Positions 32,850 through 45,600 of a DNA stretch of 64,000 bases are shown here, piece by piece; position 1 is the stretch's first letter; each line of letters opens with the position of its first letter. The stretch is from Deroplatys truncata (taxonomy: Eukaryota; Arthropoda; Insecta; Mantodea; Mantidae). Location of the stretch: NCBI GenBank assembly GCA_030765065.1, contig CM060990.1, forward strand, positions 418,447,198 to 418,511,197, read 5' to 3'. Both the position numbers and the translations under genes were made by a program. The notes under the pieces are model-generated. The model was given only the letters and a program-made list of their open reading frames with translations, ran no database searches and was not told the origin of the DNA.

Positions 32850-33265
32850 CAATAACACATCACTGTTTCTAGCTTCTTTTTCAAATATCAATGAAATACT
32901 AATAAACTAAAAATATAGAGCTCTTTAAAGTACAAAATTTATTCCAATTAACTTTTCTTATGGCATCAGCAATTTCCAAAATATATGTTATTATTAGTTA
33001 GAATGTTTCAACGCTTTGTCATTTTTTCAAGTGCTGTCACCATTCAGTTGTTTCTTGCGATATCATGGAAAGACTATGGAATTTTTAAGCCAGCATAAAG
33101 TGTCTTGCTTTTAAACAGCTGAATGTTGATTCAGTTTCCTCTATTCCCTTGGACCTATAACAAAATGTGTAATGACTCTATTTCTGCAAAGAGTTATCTT
33201 TATTCACATTGAAGCAAATAGAAAAATAAGCTTCTGTAAGAATAGTTTGTAGAAGCTATTTAAAA

Positions 33266-33948
33266 TTAATTATAGGTATGGAAAGAAATGTAATGTGGCA
33301 TTCTTTTTTTTTGGGGGGGGGGGGAGGTCTCAGAGAAGTCAGAAAAGAACCAATACTGATTGCCTAAGAGAACTTCTAACTCTTTATAACAATTATTGTT
33401 GCACACACATTTATGCAACACAGCTTAATTTAAATACCTTTCTACAAGCTTACAATTGCATATTGAAAGCCTGAGAACCAATTTTCCCATTAAGCACCTC
33501 AATTTTTTATTTTAAATTAAAAATATATTATTTTTAAAATTCTGGGAAAAGATATGTTATAGGAGAACTATTTCTAAACTCATCCTTTGAATTTTATGTT
33601 GGGATTACTATGGGTGTAGAAATAAATCTGATGGAATTAAAGAGAAAAATGTTTAAAAATGAATGTAAAGTATAGTGCACACCAGATTTCTTAAGCAATG
33701 GCACATGAGCCACTACTAGGTAGTATGATAAAACCGTATAAAATAAAAACAATGAACTGAAATAGTTTTAGGCACAGTATACGTGAAAATGTCACCTTTT
33801 TAAGTAGTTTGTGCCAGAAGATAATACAAAACAGAACTTACATAAGCTACAAATAAATTAATTATCAAAGGTTCAAGGGAGATATGTGCATAAGTAGAAG
33901 AAATCATTCTTCTTTGCCAGAACTTTGAATCCTAACCAAACAAATATC
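33266..33948. other. Intronic sequence with a T/G homopolymer tract
   Basis: A run of about nine T followed by about eleven G lies at 33305-33325. Nothing else is recognised. Confidence 0.5.
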
Positions 33949-34237
33949 AATGTACAAGTAAATTAAATTGAGTTTTATTTATGGACGCTCTTTTAACTAC
34001 TATGGTCCTTAGCGTCCCAAGACAGAAATTTTGCTCAGAGGCCTCTTATCAGGTTTGAGGTTCTTTTTCATGCCATAAATCTATGACACAGGACCACTGG
34101 CTTTACTTCCCTTCCAAAGGAAGCCATTCTAAGGATTTGTACGCCCAAAAAAATCCATCGTCCTCCGCCGGGTTTGAACCCATGACCTCAGGAATGCATG
34201 GTACCACTAGTCCACGGAGGACGACAATGAACAAGTA
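33949..34237 (-). mobile_element. tRNA-derived SINE (family 1), second copy
   Basis: The SINE at 33961-34225 is flanked by aatgtacaagta and aatgaacaagta (one mismatch in 12). It matches the copy at 16199-16496 along its whole length, with a deletion of about 30 bp in the part equivalent to 16266-16292. The same head boxes are visible on the minus strand. Confidence 0.9.
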
Positions 34238-34559
34238 TGCGACAAAATGCCCAGTACAGCACAACACATGATATTATGGTTTTGTACAGTATATTGAGGG
34301 AGAAAATGCATCTGTTACCCAGTGTGCACTTTATTTCGAAATATTTCAAATCATTTGATGAGGCCCTCCCTTTGCAAGTATCACTGTCAAACTACACAGA
34401 GCTCAAAAATATTTTCAGAGCAAGCTGTCTGATTTATCAGCAAGAAAAAAACAGAACAATAAATAAATAAATTATTTATTAATTACACATTATGATAATG
34501 ACTCACAGTAATTATTTGTTTCCAGAGTTTAAAAAAAAAATCTGAAGTGTTACATTCAC
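34238..34559. other. Intronic sequence, nothing recognised
   Basis: AT-rich, with no motif. Confidence 0.4.
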
Positions 34560-35355
34560 ATAACTTTCTCTACTACTATCATTTATTTCTAAACAGCTCT
34601 ACAAACTATTCTTACAAAAACTTATTTTTCTATCTATTTCATGTTAATTGAGATACACCTTTGCAGAAATAGTTTCACTATACATTTCATTGCAGGTACA
34701 AGGGAGAATAGAGGAAACCAAATTGATAGATGTTTAAAAGCTGATCACTATATGCTGGCCTTGAAATTTCATACTCTTTTCATGACATTGGGAGAAACAA
34801 CTGAATAGCAATAGCACTTTAAAAAACAGTACAAAGCATTGAAAAATTCAAACCAATGATAACAACGGATATCTCAGAAATGGCTGATGCACAAAAAGAA
34901 TTTACTTGTTAAAGAGATCTCTCATGGTTTATCCAACAAAATCCCTTCCGAATGAAGAGGACTTCACTGGCTATTCCCAGAAAGTTCAGGATCCACATTT
35001 TATTTGTAATGTAAATATCTTAAATATATATGGTATTTTAATCAAACTTGTTGCAACTATTTTTGAGAATATAAAAAATATCAATTACTTTTTCCATGTG
35101 AAAGGATGTCTGGGATTTTCTTGAAAATCTTCACCTAGTATCTCTGGAAGATACAGAACTAAAATACAAAGTTTGGTATTTATCTGATGTTTCATTTTTA
35201 GCTTATGCTGTTCACAGCCAAGACAGGACACATGAACATGAACCTTTTTCTACAAAGGCTTTTTTGGATTCAGAGGGCTTCAAATCATTTGTGGTGAAAT
35301 CTCACTATCAAAATTTTGGATGGAATGCAATACTTTCTCTATTTACTAGGTATGT
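34560..35355 (-). repeat. Unclassified dispersed repeat, copy C (inverted)
   Basis: The plus-strand blocks ctattcttacaaaaactta (34611), ttaaagagatctctcatgg (about 34909), ctattcccagaaagttcagg (about 34971), tttggtatttatctgatg (about 35172) and ttggatggaatgcaatac (about 35315) match the reverse complement of copy B in order. There is no insertion at the site used by the palindrome in copy A. Confidence 0.75.
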
Positions 35356-37044
35356 GATAGATAACGTAAAAATAATGCTTTTCCGGAATAAGTTTGCCAA
35401 CTGCGATATCTAATACCTTAACTAAATTTAGCAGTATTCCATTAGAAAAAGGCAGAGGACACCTGATGTATTTGCAGTTCTATCTGTTTATGTGCTATAT
35501 AAATGTACCAAAACAAGAAAACATGCACTACATGCAGTAGAATATTTTATGTGTGATGTGAACACAAATACAATTTGATTTAAGCAAGAAATGATATATT
35601 ACAGCTGCTAGAGGGAAATAATTCTATGACATCTTTTTTACGTGACATCTCCCCTCTTCGATTCACATAATTATAAGCTGAACTATGAGAAGTAGTATGT
35701 TGCCATGTTGTTACATTATAGTATTTACATGTCGTAAATGCATGTAGTATGTTGCCATGTTGTTACACTACAGCTACATTATAGTGTTTGCTACTATTTC
35801 CTGGCACTCTAATACAATATGGCAATACAGTCCCCTTACTTCCCTGCTCCATAAGAAATGTCATAAGCTGTTCCCTGTTTAAACATCTCTGTAACTGGAA
35901 AGTATGTTGACATCATGTAAAACTCTGGAGCTGAATTGTAAATAATTAATTTGCTTTGTTAAACACTTAATATGATTAGTAAAACCTATGAATGGTACTC
36001 AGAAACTGCACTTCATCATTCTCCTTGATAGTACTAAGTATTAGTGAATTTTTTTTAGTTTTAAAATATTCTTCAGATGAAGAATGGAAGGTGATAACAT
36101 TTATTTTGAAAATGCTGTTGCATTTGTAACATTTTAGTTGACATGGTGAGCATTGGTAGTTACTCTTATGTGCTAGATTCAAATGAAGAGAAGTAAGAAA
36201 CTATGAGCTGGCTAAGGTTGGAAAGAGCAATTATCAGACATAAAGCAGACCATAAAGCAGTAGCTTTAAGATAAGGTATCTCAAAACAACTGGTGTGCCA
36301 TGGAGGCTCACCAGGACATACGAATCAGTTGAGAGAAGTTCAATGCATTCAAGTGTCATCACAGTCACTCAGCAATGGAACAGTGATGAGAAAGCCAAAG
36401 ATTCATGATTTGAGGCCTGTCCATGGTAGTGAAATTTGCCAATCTGATTTGACTTTGGAATGCACATTAGCTTTCTACAACCACATGGACTGTTCAAATC
36501 TCAGCTATCACCACCTGACTCTATGGATTAATGAGTGCTGACCAAACTTGTCCTGCCACAACCACAGGAAGATGTTACACTCTTACAGACAAAGAAATCA
36601 AAAAAAAATAGGACTACAGGTAAACAAATGGGATGAATGAAAGTGGCCCACAAATTAACCTCTTTTATGACACTATAATCCTTTCATGAAATTTCTAGGG
36701 TCTGTGTCTATGCATGAAACTTTAAACATGTTCTTTCTTCAGAATTTTCAATACAACCTTCTTAATAATAAGATGTAAATAAAGTATCAATTAAAATTTT
36801 AAAAAAAGATGATCACTCTGCCTTCAAAACAGCTGGAGTACTGACTAAATGATATTTGCTCAGTGAGATAAATTACTTCCTTTTCCAAGCCCTGTTTCTT
36901 GGAAAATACCTGAAGTATACATCTAAAGCTATAACGATAGATACCTTGCCATGTACTACTGTCACACAAATTGCAAGCAATCTGGAAAACAGATGGTTGA
37001 AAATTGAAATTTTTTGGTTGATTTGATATGGAATAAACACTTAC
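35356..37044. other. Intronic sequence with a short local duplication
   Basis: The word gtagtatgttgccatgttgt occurs at about 35692 and 35745, a 53-bp step. No coding motif recognised. Confidence 0.45.
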
Positions 37045-37202
37045 CACTTGAACGGATTGGAAGGTTACGGACACAGATAGCCAAAGGGCGTCGATCCTCA
37101 CTCTGTACTGCTGGACTCACATTGTTGGTATGAGGTGCACTCACTGCAGACTGCAGTACCACTCCACCCACACGCCCACTCCTTCCAGTCCCATGATGGC
37201 TG
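37045..37202 (-). CDS. spen: Spen internal exon, start of the RRM after the RS linker
   Basis: The exon is 158 nt, with the acceptor (aaacag) just before 37202 and the donor G|GTAAG after 37045. Two leftover bases from the upstream exon plus its first base make a Ser codon. It then reads SHHGTGRSGRVGG and ends RPLAICVRNLPIRSS with one spare G. ICVRNLP is the RNP2-type first strand of an RRM. Insect Spen has nearly the same RPLAICVRNLP segment followed by DTSLKDGLFHEYKKHGK, which is exactly what the next exon supplies. The RRM is therefore split by the 34-kb intron inside its first loop. I see no frame lesion. Its neighbours are 12.4 kb and 34.2 kb away, so this is an isolated exon among transposons. 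Confidence 0.9.
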
Positions 37203-37706
37203 CTGTTTCATAAATAAGCAGATTAATATCAGGGTGATTATCATCCTTTTATTCATCATTCGAAGAGGCACTGATAGTTTGCAGAAAGGAACACAATGCC
37301 CTCCCTGAGATCATGTCTAACTTTCCTTTATCTTAAACTCAGTGAAAACATTTTAAATCCCTCACTGGCTTACACAAGTTCATGTACAGATCCATGCAAA
37401 TTTTAAACAATGAAAATAAATACCGATTTGCATTAAAGAAGTTTTAAACAACTGATTTATTTGCAGAATAATACATGATTTATCTATATTACTGAGGATG
37501 ACCACAACACAGTAACCAAGAAGTACATTAGCAAAAAGGAATTGATAATTAAAGAAAGGCACGCTATGAAGAGTGCATTCTTTATAAAACAGAATGTACC
37601 CTAAACAATGTCCCAGATACTGTGCCCACTTACAATTTCTTTAGCTGCTAGCTTCGCTCTTCTCCTTTATTTTCTCTCTTACGATGCTCCCCACCCCCAC
37701 ACCCAC

Positions 37707-37785
<79 letters not shown>

Positions 37786-39509
37786 TTATTTAAAATCTAT
37801 AGATTTTAAGACTAGAAAGAAAAAACAATTATACACCTTTTGAACCATACAGTATATGATTTAAAAGAACCACAATTATGAAAACTGTTAAAGCAACTAA
37901 ATAAACTATCAAGCACTGAAAAACTCACATGTGCCGACATAAAACAGAATTGCTCAACATTCATTAGCGAAGTTTTCCATTAAAAAGAATTTAAATGCTG
38001 GTGCAATAGATTTAATGTTGTTTGACAATGGCAACTGCAGTCTCATATAACCAAATCAGAGAAGCTTTAAATGTCTTAGTTTGTTAATATTAAATTTGGC
38101 AAAACTTACATGCTATATTAAAAGTAACAACCTGTGTTACAGCTCTAGACTTGGATGGCAGTACGAAAATTGAAAAGAAATAAGATAAAAGTTTATTCAC
38201 ATAGAATAAAGCCTGTGGAGAGAACCCACCACTGTCCACAAGGGAAATGCCTTGCCTGCCTGTATTAAACCACAGGTCATATGATTGCATCTTGTGATGT
38301 CACTGCACGTGCCATTTTGCCAATGCCTGTATTAGATAATACATAATACTCCTGTTCATACACTTCCTGCCTTATGGAGTTCAGTGAAGGTGACAATGAG
38401 CTCCAAACTTTATGATGTCTGATGCTAATCAGCAGTTCCCTTTTGTCCATGGATTTTAGTCTTGCTGCAATTTGGAAAATGACAGTAGGTTGAGCTGAAA
38501 CTTCTACCCATATAGTATAGCTTGCAGAAATACTGCTGGCTTTAGTTCTTAATTTTGTTCTAACCTACCTGTTTCATTATTGGCTGTGGTTTATGGTATA
38601 GCAGTACAGGCATATCATTTTCATCCACAGAATTTCAAATCAAATCCATGTGTGAATCTTAAATGCAAAATAAGATATTGAAGTAGGTATTATATGCTGA
38701 ATATAAACTTTCCAAGTGCCCTTCATCAGATGCACAAATCTCTTGGGAGTGCAGATAATGCCATCAGGAAAGTCAGGATACAAACCAATGATTTCCTAGG
38801 GAGCATCTCTAATCATTTTGTCTAAATCCTGCAACAGATCTATCTAATTTTCTGTAGCAAAGCATACTGTAATGCATGTACAAAGCTATTTAATATTTTT
38901 ATCTTTTGCTCAGGCTTAAACAGGCATAAAAACACAAATTTGGTGATGTTTTATATAAAACTGAGATGACGTGCATCTCATTAACTATAATTTCATCATT
39001 AAACACCTCAGTGTTTAATGCAACCTTCTTTCTTTATAAAATATATTATGATTGGTCCACCCACAGAATTTATTTGTTTGGGTTAACTTTAGCACAATGG
39101 AACATAATCAGACTTTGTTAAACTGACGAGTAACCACATTCTGTTCTCACTTTGCAATATTAAACCATCAAGCTACTATGATTTATACTTCACCAAAAGC
39201 TACAGTTGACAGTGTAGTTATTAGCGTGAACTAATTAATTGGGTAAACACCTTCCTCCTCTTCTTCTTCTTTTTTCTGTTTCTCCTCCTCCCCCTCCTCC
39301 TGTTTTGAGACAAACTTTCTCTGATGAACGGACTGCTCGCCCCAGCAAACATGACCACAGAGCTTAAGTTACAGTTTGTTAATTCTTTATAAGTTTGTAA
39401 TGCTTCGTATTTATGTCGTGGTGTATAATTTTATTTATAATGTGCTTTAAAGTTTAGTCAATTCATTCAAATTAGTTGCTAAAATATGCTTTAGAGGTAG
39501 CCAATTAGT
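37203..39509. other. Intronic sequence, nothing recognised except a microsatellite
   Basis: Apart from the CA tract at 37709-37784 and a pyrimidine tract at 39253-39300, nothing is recognised. Confidence 0.4.
37709..37784. repeat. (CA)n microsatellite
   Basis: About 38 perfect CA units, 0.5 kb downstream (plus coordinates) of the Spen exon at 37045-37202. Confidence 0.95.
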
Positions 39510-40132
39510 TAGGGTTACCAGATTCTTTTAATGAAATATAGGACACTAGTGATCTGAAATGTAGGACATCGCACAAAAATGTAGGGCACTATAAAAATGC
39601 TAATTGTAGAAAAATTAAACTACAAAACTAAATTAGTACTCAAATATTTACACATAGGTCTTATATTTTTTTAAGTGTTCATATAATAAAGAGTAACAGC
39701 ATTTGTATAAGAACTTTAGCAATTATACTTCCATGAAGAGCATATTTTACACAAAACATCTGGCTTCGATTTATGATCTTGACATTCTACAGAACTTTAA
39801 TGCTTAAAGTTATATTTTACAAGAACAATAACTTTGACTAAGTCAATCAATGGCTGTTTCTTCCTTTCATGTATCTACTGTTCAGACACACAAAAGTGTA
39901 AAAAAACCTCTCAACATTAGCACTGAGTGCAGGAATAGCAAAGCAATTCCACTATTTTCAACAAACATTTTTCTAATCCTTCTTCAGTTCCAAGTGAATT
40001 TGAAAGCAAAAAATGTTTGCATTCCTCAACAATATAGCGCATTCCATAATTTTCAGATATTCCCCTGGGACGCTGGACAGAACGTAAAATTGTAGGGTAA
40101 GTCTGGGATTTTTCGAATGTCTGGTAACTCTA
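39510..40132 (-). mobile_element. hAT-type element fragment, transposase C-terminus
   Basis: The ends tagggttaccaga (39510-39522) and tctggtaactcta (40120-40132) are inverted repeats with one mismatch. On the minus strand the interior reads IPALSANVERFFYTFVCLNS-like sequence, which is the hAT dimerisation region (usually LP.SNA..ERVFS). It continues VKVIVLVKYNFKH and KPDVLCKICSSWKYN, which matches the usual VKYNF...C.EFY...LL..I.SSEKY tail. Stops and frame changes are frequent. An 8-bp target duplication was not seen. Confidence 0.7.
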
Positions 40133-40553
40133 CATGTGCCTCACTCCAGCAGTATTCAAGTCCCACAGCCAATCACAGTAAAAGCAGACAGAGGCCAGTC
40201 TATCTACGGGCAGAGAAATCTGACTAAAGGAAAAGACAGTTTTACCACAGTCTGTTTCCCTCATTCACAAACCCTGGCAAAATACACAGTTGAGCAAACG
40301 TCTACCACAGTATTCCCACACTTTTATGCTCATATCAGAGATATGTAAATTCCTAAAGACAGTCTAAGACTTGCTAGGTGAGAAATAGTTATAATAAAGC
40401 TGTAGAATGTGAAAAGTAATAAAACAGCATAATAAAGCAACTGAATTAAATATATTTTCATTCAGAAGATATCTTATGTAGACGTTGTCTACCCTGTCTC
40501 CCCTGACACTTCACCCCTGGTAGTTACATTAGATTCTCTTCATTCCTTCTTAA
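40133..40553. other. Intronic sequence, nothing recognised
   Basis: No motif recognised. Confidence 0.4.
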
Positions 40554-41718
40554 TACTATTGTATTAGAATTTGATTACTTGGGGATTAGATTCTCAAGCA
40601 ATGGGAAGTGGGAAGCACAATCTAAATATGCACAATTGAAAGGAAAGCTAGCGATGAAAGCTGTTAGAGCTTGCTTGTGCAAAACACCCACGCTAACAAT
40701 GAACTGGTTGGAAAGGCTATATGAAGCTGTAGTAGTGTCAAAAATGTTATATGGAATAGAAATATGGGGGGTGGCAAAGGGATGGATTAAGATTGATATA
40801 GTCCATAGAATGTTTTGTAAAGAAGTTTTGGGTTTACCCAAGAGTTCACCAAGGGCACTGGCAGAGCTAGGAAGGGTAGGGAGAAAAGGTATAATAGTGG
40901 AAAGAATTTTGAAGTATTGGTATAGATGTTTAAATTTAGAAGATAATAATATATTAAAAGAATGTATACAGTTTCAAAAAGCTGTCCTAGGAGAAGAGTG
41001 TTGGTTAGGGGAGATGGGAAATGTCCTAAAAGAAATTAGCATGAGGAATATTTTCCTATTAGATAAATATAATAACAGTGGGTTTTGGAAAGAAGTGAGA
41101 TTGAGGGTGGAAGATATCGAGAAACAAGAGATATGGGCTAGTTTTGAGGATAAAAGATCATTGATCTTGTATAAATCAGTTAAAAGAAATTGGGGAAGGG
41201 AGAAGTATGTAGATATATGTAATCAATTTGGTAGAATAGGTCTTGTGTGGATGCGCACAGGAGTAATATTTTTAAAAAGGAATGGATATAATTGTTCGGG
41301 GAGATGTATTATGTGTGATGAATCGGGTAGTACTTTTCATTGTCTAATAGAATGTGATAAGGTTAAAAGGTGGAGAGAGGTTATATGGAATAAAAAATGG
41401 GACAAGTTAAACAAAGAAGCAGTAGCATTAAGAATGTTGGGAAGCACAAAAGTAGAAACAATTAAAATGATGGGGACATTTTTAGGCAACACAAGGGATA
41501 AGTGGATAAGGAGCTTAAGAAAGGTACAGCTGAACGAGCACAGTTTGTAAAGTGGAGAGATGGTATAGTAGCTTTATCCCATATATACAGCCTAGGGGCT
41601 AAATATGGGGGAGCTAGAAAACTGGTGCACTAGACATAAGTTTTAGATGTAAGCTTTATTTGTATTATTGTAATAATGATGAAATAAATATTACATTACA
41701 TTACATTACTGTTGTATT
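40554..41718 (+). mobile_element. 5'-truncated LINE with open RT C-terminal frame
   Basis: The LINE at 40566-41706 is flanked by tactattgtatt (40554-40565) and tactgttgtatt (41707-41718), a 12-bp target duplication with one mismatch. It ends in ATTAC units. A single frame is open from the left edge to 41550: FDYLGIRFSSNGKWEAQSKY, MKAVRACLCKTPTLTMNWLE, SKMLYGIEIWGVAKGW, IVHRMFCKEVLGLPKSS and NSGFWKEVRLRVEDIEK. A Cys/His cluster follows: CSGRCIMC, FHCLIEC. This is the thumb and zinc-binding tail of a non-LTR RT. The truncation removes the catalytic domain. The undamaged frame implies a recent insertion of the family also seen at 0.5 kb and 4.9 kb. Confidence 0.9.
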
Positions 41719-41934
41719 TCCTTAAATCTTCCTATCTGTATGTCTTAGCTTTTTATATGTATTTAGTTTTTCACACTGAAGTAAATAATGGAAGATGATA
41801 TTTATTTCCCCAGATACTAGAAGTCCTGTATGTCCGTTAGTACATTAACTTCTGTTACCAACTATGCAAAGCTTTCCCTACCCTTTTATGAAATAAATCA
41901 TGATTTTTTTTTTCTTTGCCCCGGTTCCACTATT
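41719..41934. other. Intronic sequence, nothing recognised
   Basis: A short T run at about 41908. No motif. Confidence 0.4.
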
Positions 41935-42690
41935 TTTATTTTTCTATCATGTACAGTAGGTAGAGATGCTATTGCATTCCACCCAAAAATTTGATAACCA
42001 GAGTACACTTAAGTATATGTATTGAGGCCCCCTGAATAAAAAAACAGCATTTTTACAAAAAGGGTGCAGGCAGTGAACAGCTTAACTCAAAAATGAAACG
42101 TCAGATATATACCAAACTTGGTATTTATGTTCAGTATTTTCTAAAGATGCGACATGATTTTCAAGAAAATGCCCCCACCTCCAACAACACTTTACATGGA
42201 ACATTTTTTGGAACTTTTTATTTTTCAAAAATTACTCAAACAATTTTGATTAAAATACCATATATTAAAGATGTTTACATGATGAATAAAATGTATATCT
42301 TGAATTTTCTGGGAACAGTCAGTGAAGTTCTCTTCATTCAGAAGGAATTTTATATAATCCTGTATAGCTGGTAAATGTTAAGCAAAAGACAAAAATGTAG
42401 ATCTCTTTAAAATACACAATTTATTTCCAATAACCTTTCTCATGGCATAAGCCATTTCCAATATATCCATTATTAATACTTCGATTTTCAGTTGTTTCTT
42501 GAGACTGCATGGAAACAGTATGGAATTTTAAGGCCAGCATATAACGTCTGGTTCTTAAATATTTCACTATTGCTATTCCCTTTGTATCTATAATGAAATA
42601 TGTAAGGTAGCTATTTCTGCAAAGGTTTATCTTGATTAAAATTAAGTAGATAGAAAAAATAAGCTTTTGTAAGAATAGTTTATATAGCCA
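41935..42690 (+). repeat. Unclassified dispersed repeat, copy B (uninterrupted)
   Basis: This is the cleanest of three copies, about 0.75 kb. It has no terminal inverted repeats, tRNA boxes or poly(A) that I can see. A 93-codon frame at 42093-42374 is not supported by copy A or copy C, so I do not call it coding. Used as the reference for the insertions in copy A. Confidence 0.75.
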
Positions 42691-45600
42691 ATAATAAACA
42701 ACTGAGGATAGATAAAGTCATGTGAATGCAACACATCAGATGGTTTGTTTGTTTGTTTGTTTTGTTTTGTTTTTTTTGAACAATAGTCAAATCTTGATTC
42801 ATCATTTTTAAAGGGAGCAGGCAGGTTTAGAAAAAAGACAGTGGAAAAGCGAACATGAATAAATCATGGATTACATAACTACCTTATATCACAATTCCTG
42901 TTCTTTGGAAAAAATATTTAATTAATGTCCACTTTAGGGAAGCTACTCATTCAGCTTAGACCCAGATAGTTTAGAATTAATAGAAATTGTTTAGTGTCCA
43001 GAGAAATGCAGCTTCAAACACCTAAATGGAAATTTTGAAGTTTTGCCTTTTTGTTATTTTAGGCATATTGTATTACAGAATGCTGCTTTTACGTAACAAA
43101 TCTATTATGCTTGACAAACCATAAAATGTTTAAATATCAATTGATTATATTTACAGACCTTAATTAGTACCTTGGGCTAACAATAATATTCTTCGCAAGG
43201 CAAGTTTTGGCAAGCACTAATTTTAGTACTGTGATATATATTCCAATAATTCCAATTCCATTCAACTTTATGACAAAATGTACATGTGCTTAAAGCACAA
43301 TACAAAATCAGTGGGTGTGCCTTACTACAAAAGCAGTTATCAGCAGAGAATAACAACCATGATACATTCTAAATTCTATGATATTTTAATCACAGCTGTA
43401 AAGTTGCAATTAGTCATTAAATTTGCCATTTCTGATGAATATTTCTGTGCCTTATTCATACTAAAGCAAATACCAAGTCATATATCTACATGGCTAGTGG
43501 CAATAATGAATGCAAAAAATGCTTAATTTTTGTAGTAATTAACTTGACACCTATTTGAATTAAATGGAATGGTCCAAAAATTGTTAAAATACATTTTGGT
43601 TCTGAAAATCTTAAAGTGAAGGTTCAAAGAGCAACTGCTTCAAAATTATGTAAGTGTTTTGTGCAAAACTGACTGCAGAAGAAAATGAAACTATGTATGC
43701 TGAAGTTATCAAAGATTCCTTATAACTTGAAAAACAAAATAAACTTTCAACTGCTCCCTACAGGAATTCAAAATAACAATGGTGGCAACCCTAGTTTTGC
43801 TTCTTTGCTGATTTACATTGAAACAACCAATTTCCACACATAAAAATGTTTTGCTGCTTGCTACCATCATTTTGCATTTCTTCATGAATTCTGCAAGTGC
43901 ATTTCATCACTTTGTTCAGTTTCATAAGCTCAACACCTCTTTAAATGTCAGCAAACATCAGCTGAATATCTGAATATTTGAACAACTCTGAACATCTTAT
44001 ACTTCACGTGTTTTAGACACATTCTATTCATTCCTTTTTTATGGCACATAATAAGACCCAGTCACTTATTCCAACCCAACCCATTCCAAAAGCAACAAAT
44101 GTACCAAACTCTGCTTGAACTTCTGCTCTATTATGAATGCTGATGGGAAATGGGAATTTTCTCTTCAGTGGCTCAGTGCATTACAACAAGGGTATAACAA
44201 TACTATAAATGGTAATTCCATATCAAACAGTATGATAAAAATATATCAACCCCAATTCCCTCCCTCCCCCCTTCAAAATTAGCTTTCTGTGTCATATGTG
44301 AGCCATGCATAAAATCATTTTGCATATAACCTGTTGTTCTGATATTATGGAGAATTAAAGTAATATGATTTTCGATAGTACTCACTTATTTGCAAAAATA
44401 TTTCCTGAACATAAGAAGAGTCATAAATAAATTTCTAACACATCATTACAACATAAGAAGAAGCTTATTTACATATGTTTTGGACCATTATAAAAGTGGT
44501 AATTGATGGTAATATATTAAAATCCTTTTTAAAATATGATAAACAAACTGACAGTTGCATTGACATGAAAACAATTTATATCATAATATTGATTTTATCA
44601 TTAAAATGTTAAAACTTGGAAGCTTGAAAAATGAGCATGTTATAAATTAAAACTTATTAACTCACCAATGTTCATCACTGATTTTTTTTTGGGGGGGGGG
44701 GGGAGGGGCTGCTTTTCTTAGTCCTCATAACTAACAAATGCTGGGGAGGAACTGCAAAATTAGATCTGGAATGTTTCCTTCCCGAATTTCCTTTCATTTC
44801 ATGTATCATCAGCATCCACAGCCATATGCTGTAAGAAAATGCAGCAGCAGTATATGTCGACAATGACACTGCAGCTCAAGGAACATTGGCATTCAGTGTC
44901 CATCACACATGTGATTTCAACTTCCTTTGGACTTCAGATGAGCTAAAGCTATTATATCATTAATAGGATGTATGCGATGAATACTTTTGGTTCTGGAAAT
45001 AGCTTTCCGGTTGGCGAGTCCATCAGAATTTAAAGCTTGTTTCTCTTTTCGTTTTCAGTAAATATGTTTTCCGTTTCATTCAAATATCTTAAAAATAATG
45101 GGATAATTTGCATTTTAACCAACTGTGTAGAGTTAAATTACTGACTGGGATTTAAACCAATAGTGGCTGACGTACAACAGTCAGGCATGCTTTAATGGCT
45201 AATGGTGAACGGGTTGAGCATTGAGACATACAGCTGCAAAAACAAACAAACAAACAAACAAACAAAAATAATGATGATCCAATATATGTAGATCATAACC
45301 TCTTGGTCGTATTAATTCAATGACTTGCAATAATTTTAGACTTTACTTCCATATCTACTTCAGCAGAAATGTTTGACAAAAATATTATGGCTGTTGTGCA
45401 TTTCAGCACTGCATCCTTCCTCTACAAGCTCAAGTCATTAATGATACTAAATTGGGCTAGCCATCTACTTGTTAAATGAATCATAGCAGAACTCATTAAG
45501 GGAGATTATTTCTGATCCCTCTTTCGCTTCCACACCGAGTACAACCACCCCCATTGGTTTATGCCTGTTTCTTGCAATTTGTTTCAAGCCAATTATAGAC

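Larger units (their letters stand above)
30735..33265. repeat. Unclassified dispersed repeat, copy A (interrupted)
   Basis: Segments gcattccacccaaaaa at 30772, ttgagacctccctgaa at about 32397, agttcagtattttcc at about 32485, gaactttctgggaatagtc at about 32642 and aataagcttctgtaagaatag at about 33227 align in order with copy B (41935-42690). Copy C (34560-35355) matches in reverse orientation. Copy A is expanded by a Tc1 element (30808-32389) and a 150-bp palindrome-bearing insertion (32744-32893). No protein is encoded. Confidence 0.8.
2821..37044 (-). other. spen: 34.2-kb Spen intron splitting one RRM
   Basis: This is the interval between the donor at 37044 and the acceptor at 2821. Both flanking exons are phase-matched (one base before, two after), so no further coding exon is needed inside it. 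It is filled with LINE, Penelope, hAT, mariner, Tc1, piggyBac and SINE copies and one LAMP1 retrocopy, listed separately. Whether a recursive splice site or alternative exon lies inside was not determined. Confidence 0.85.

Noticed and set aside
36293..36541. Possible Tc1-type relic around a plus-strand frame
   Set aside because: A few words look suggestive, but no helix-turn-helix, catalytic motif or ends could be found.
37608..37793. 61-codon plus-strand frame ending in a His-Thr repeat
   Set aside because: It is a translation of the CA microsatellite.
42093..42374. 93-codon frame in repeat copy B
   Set aside because: The matching parts of copies A and C do not keep the frame, so it is not coding.
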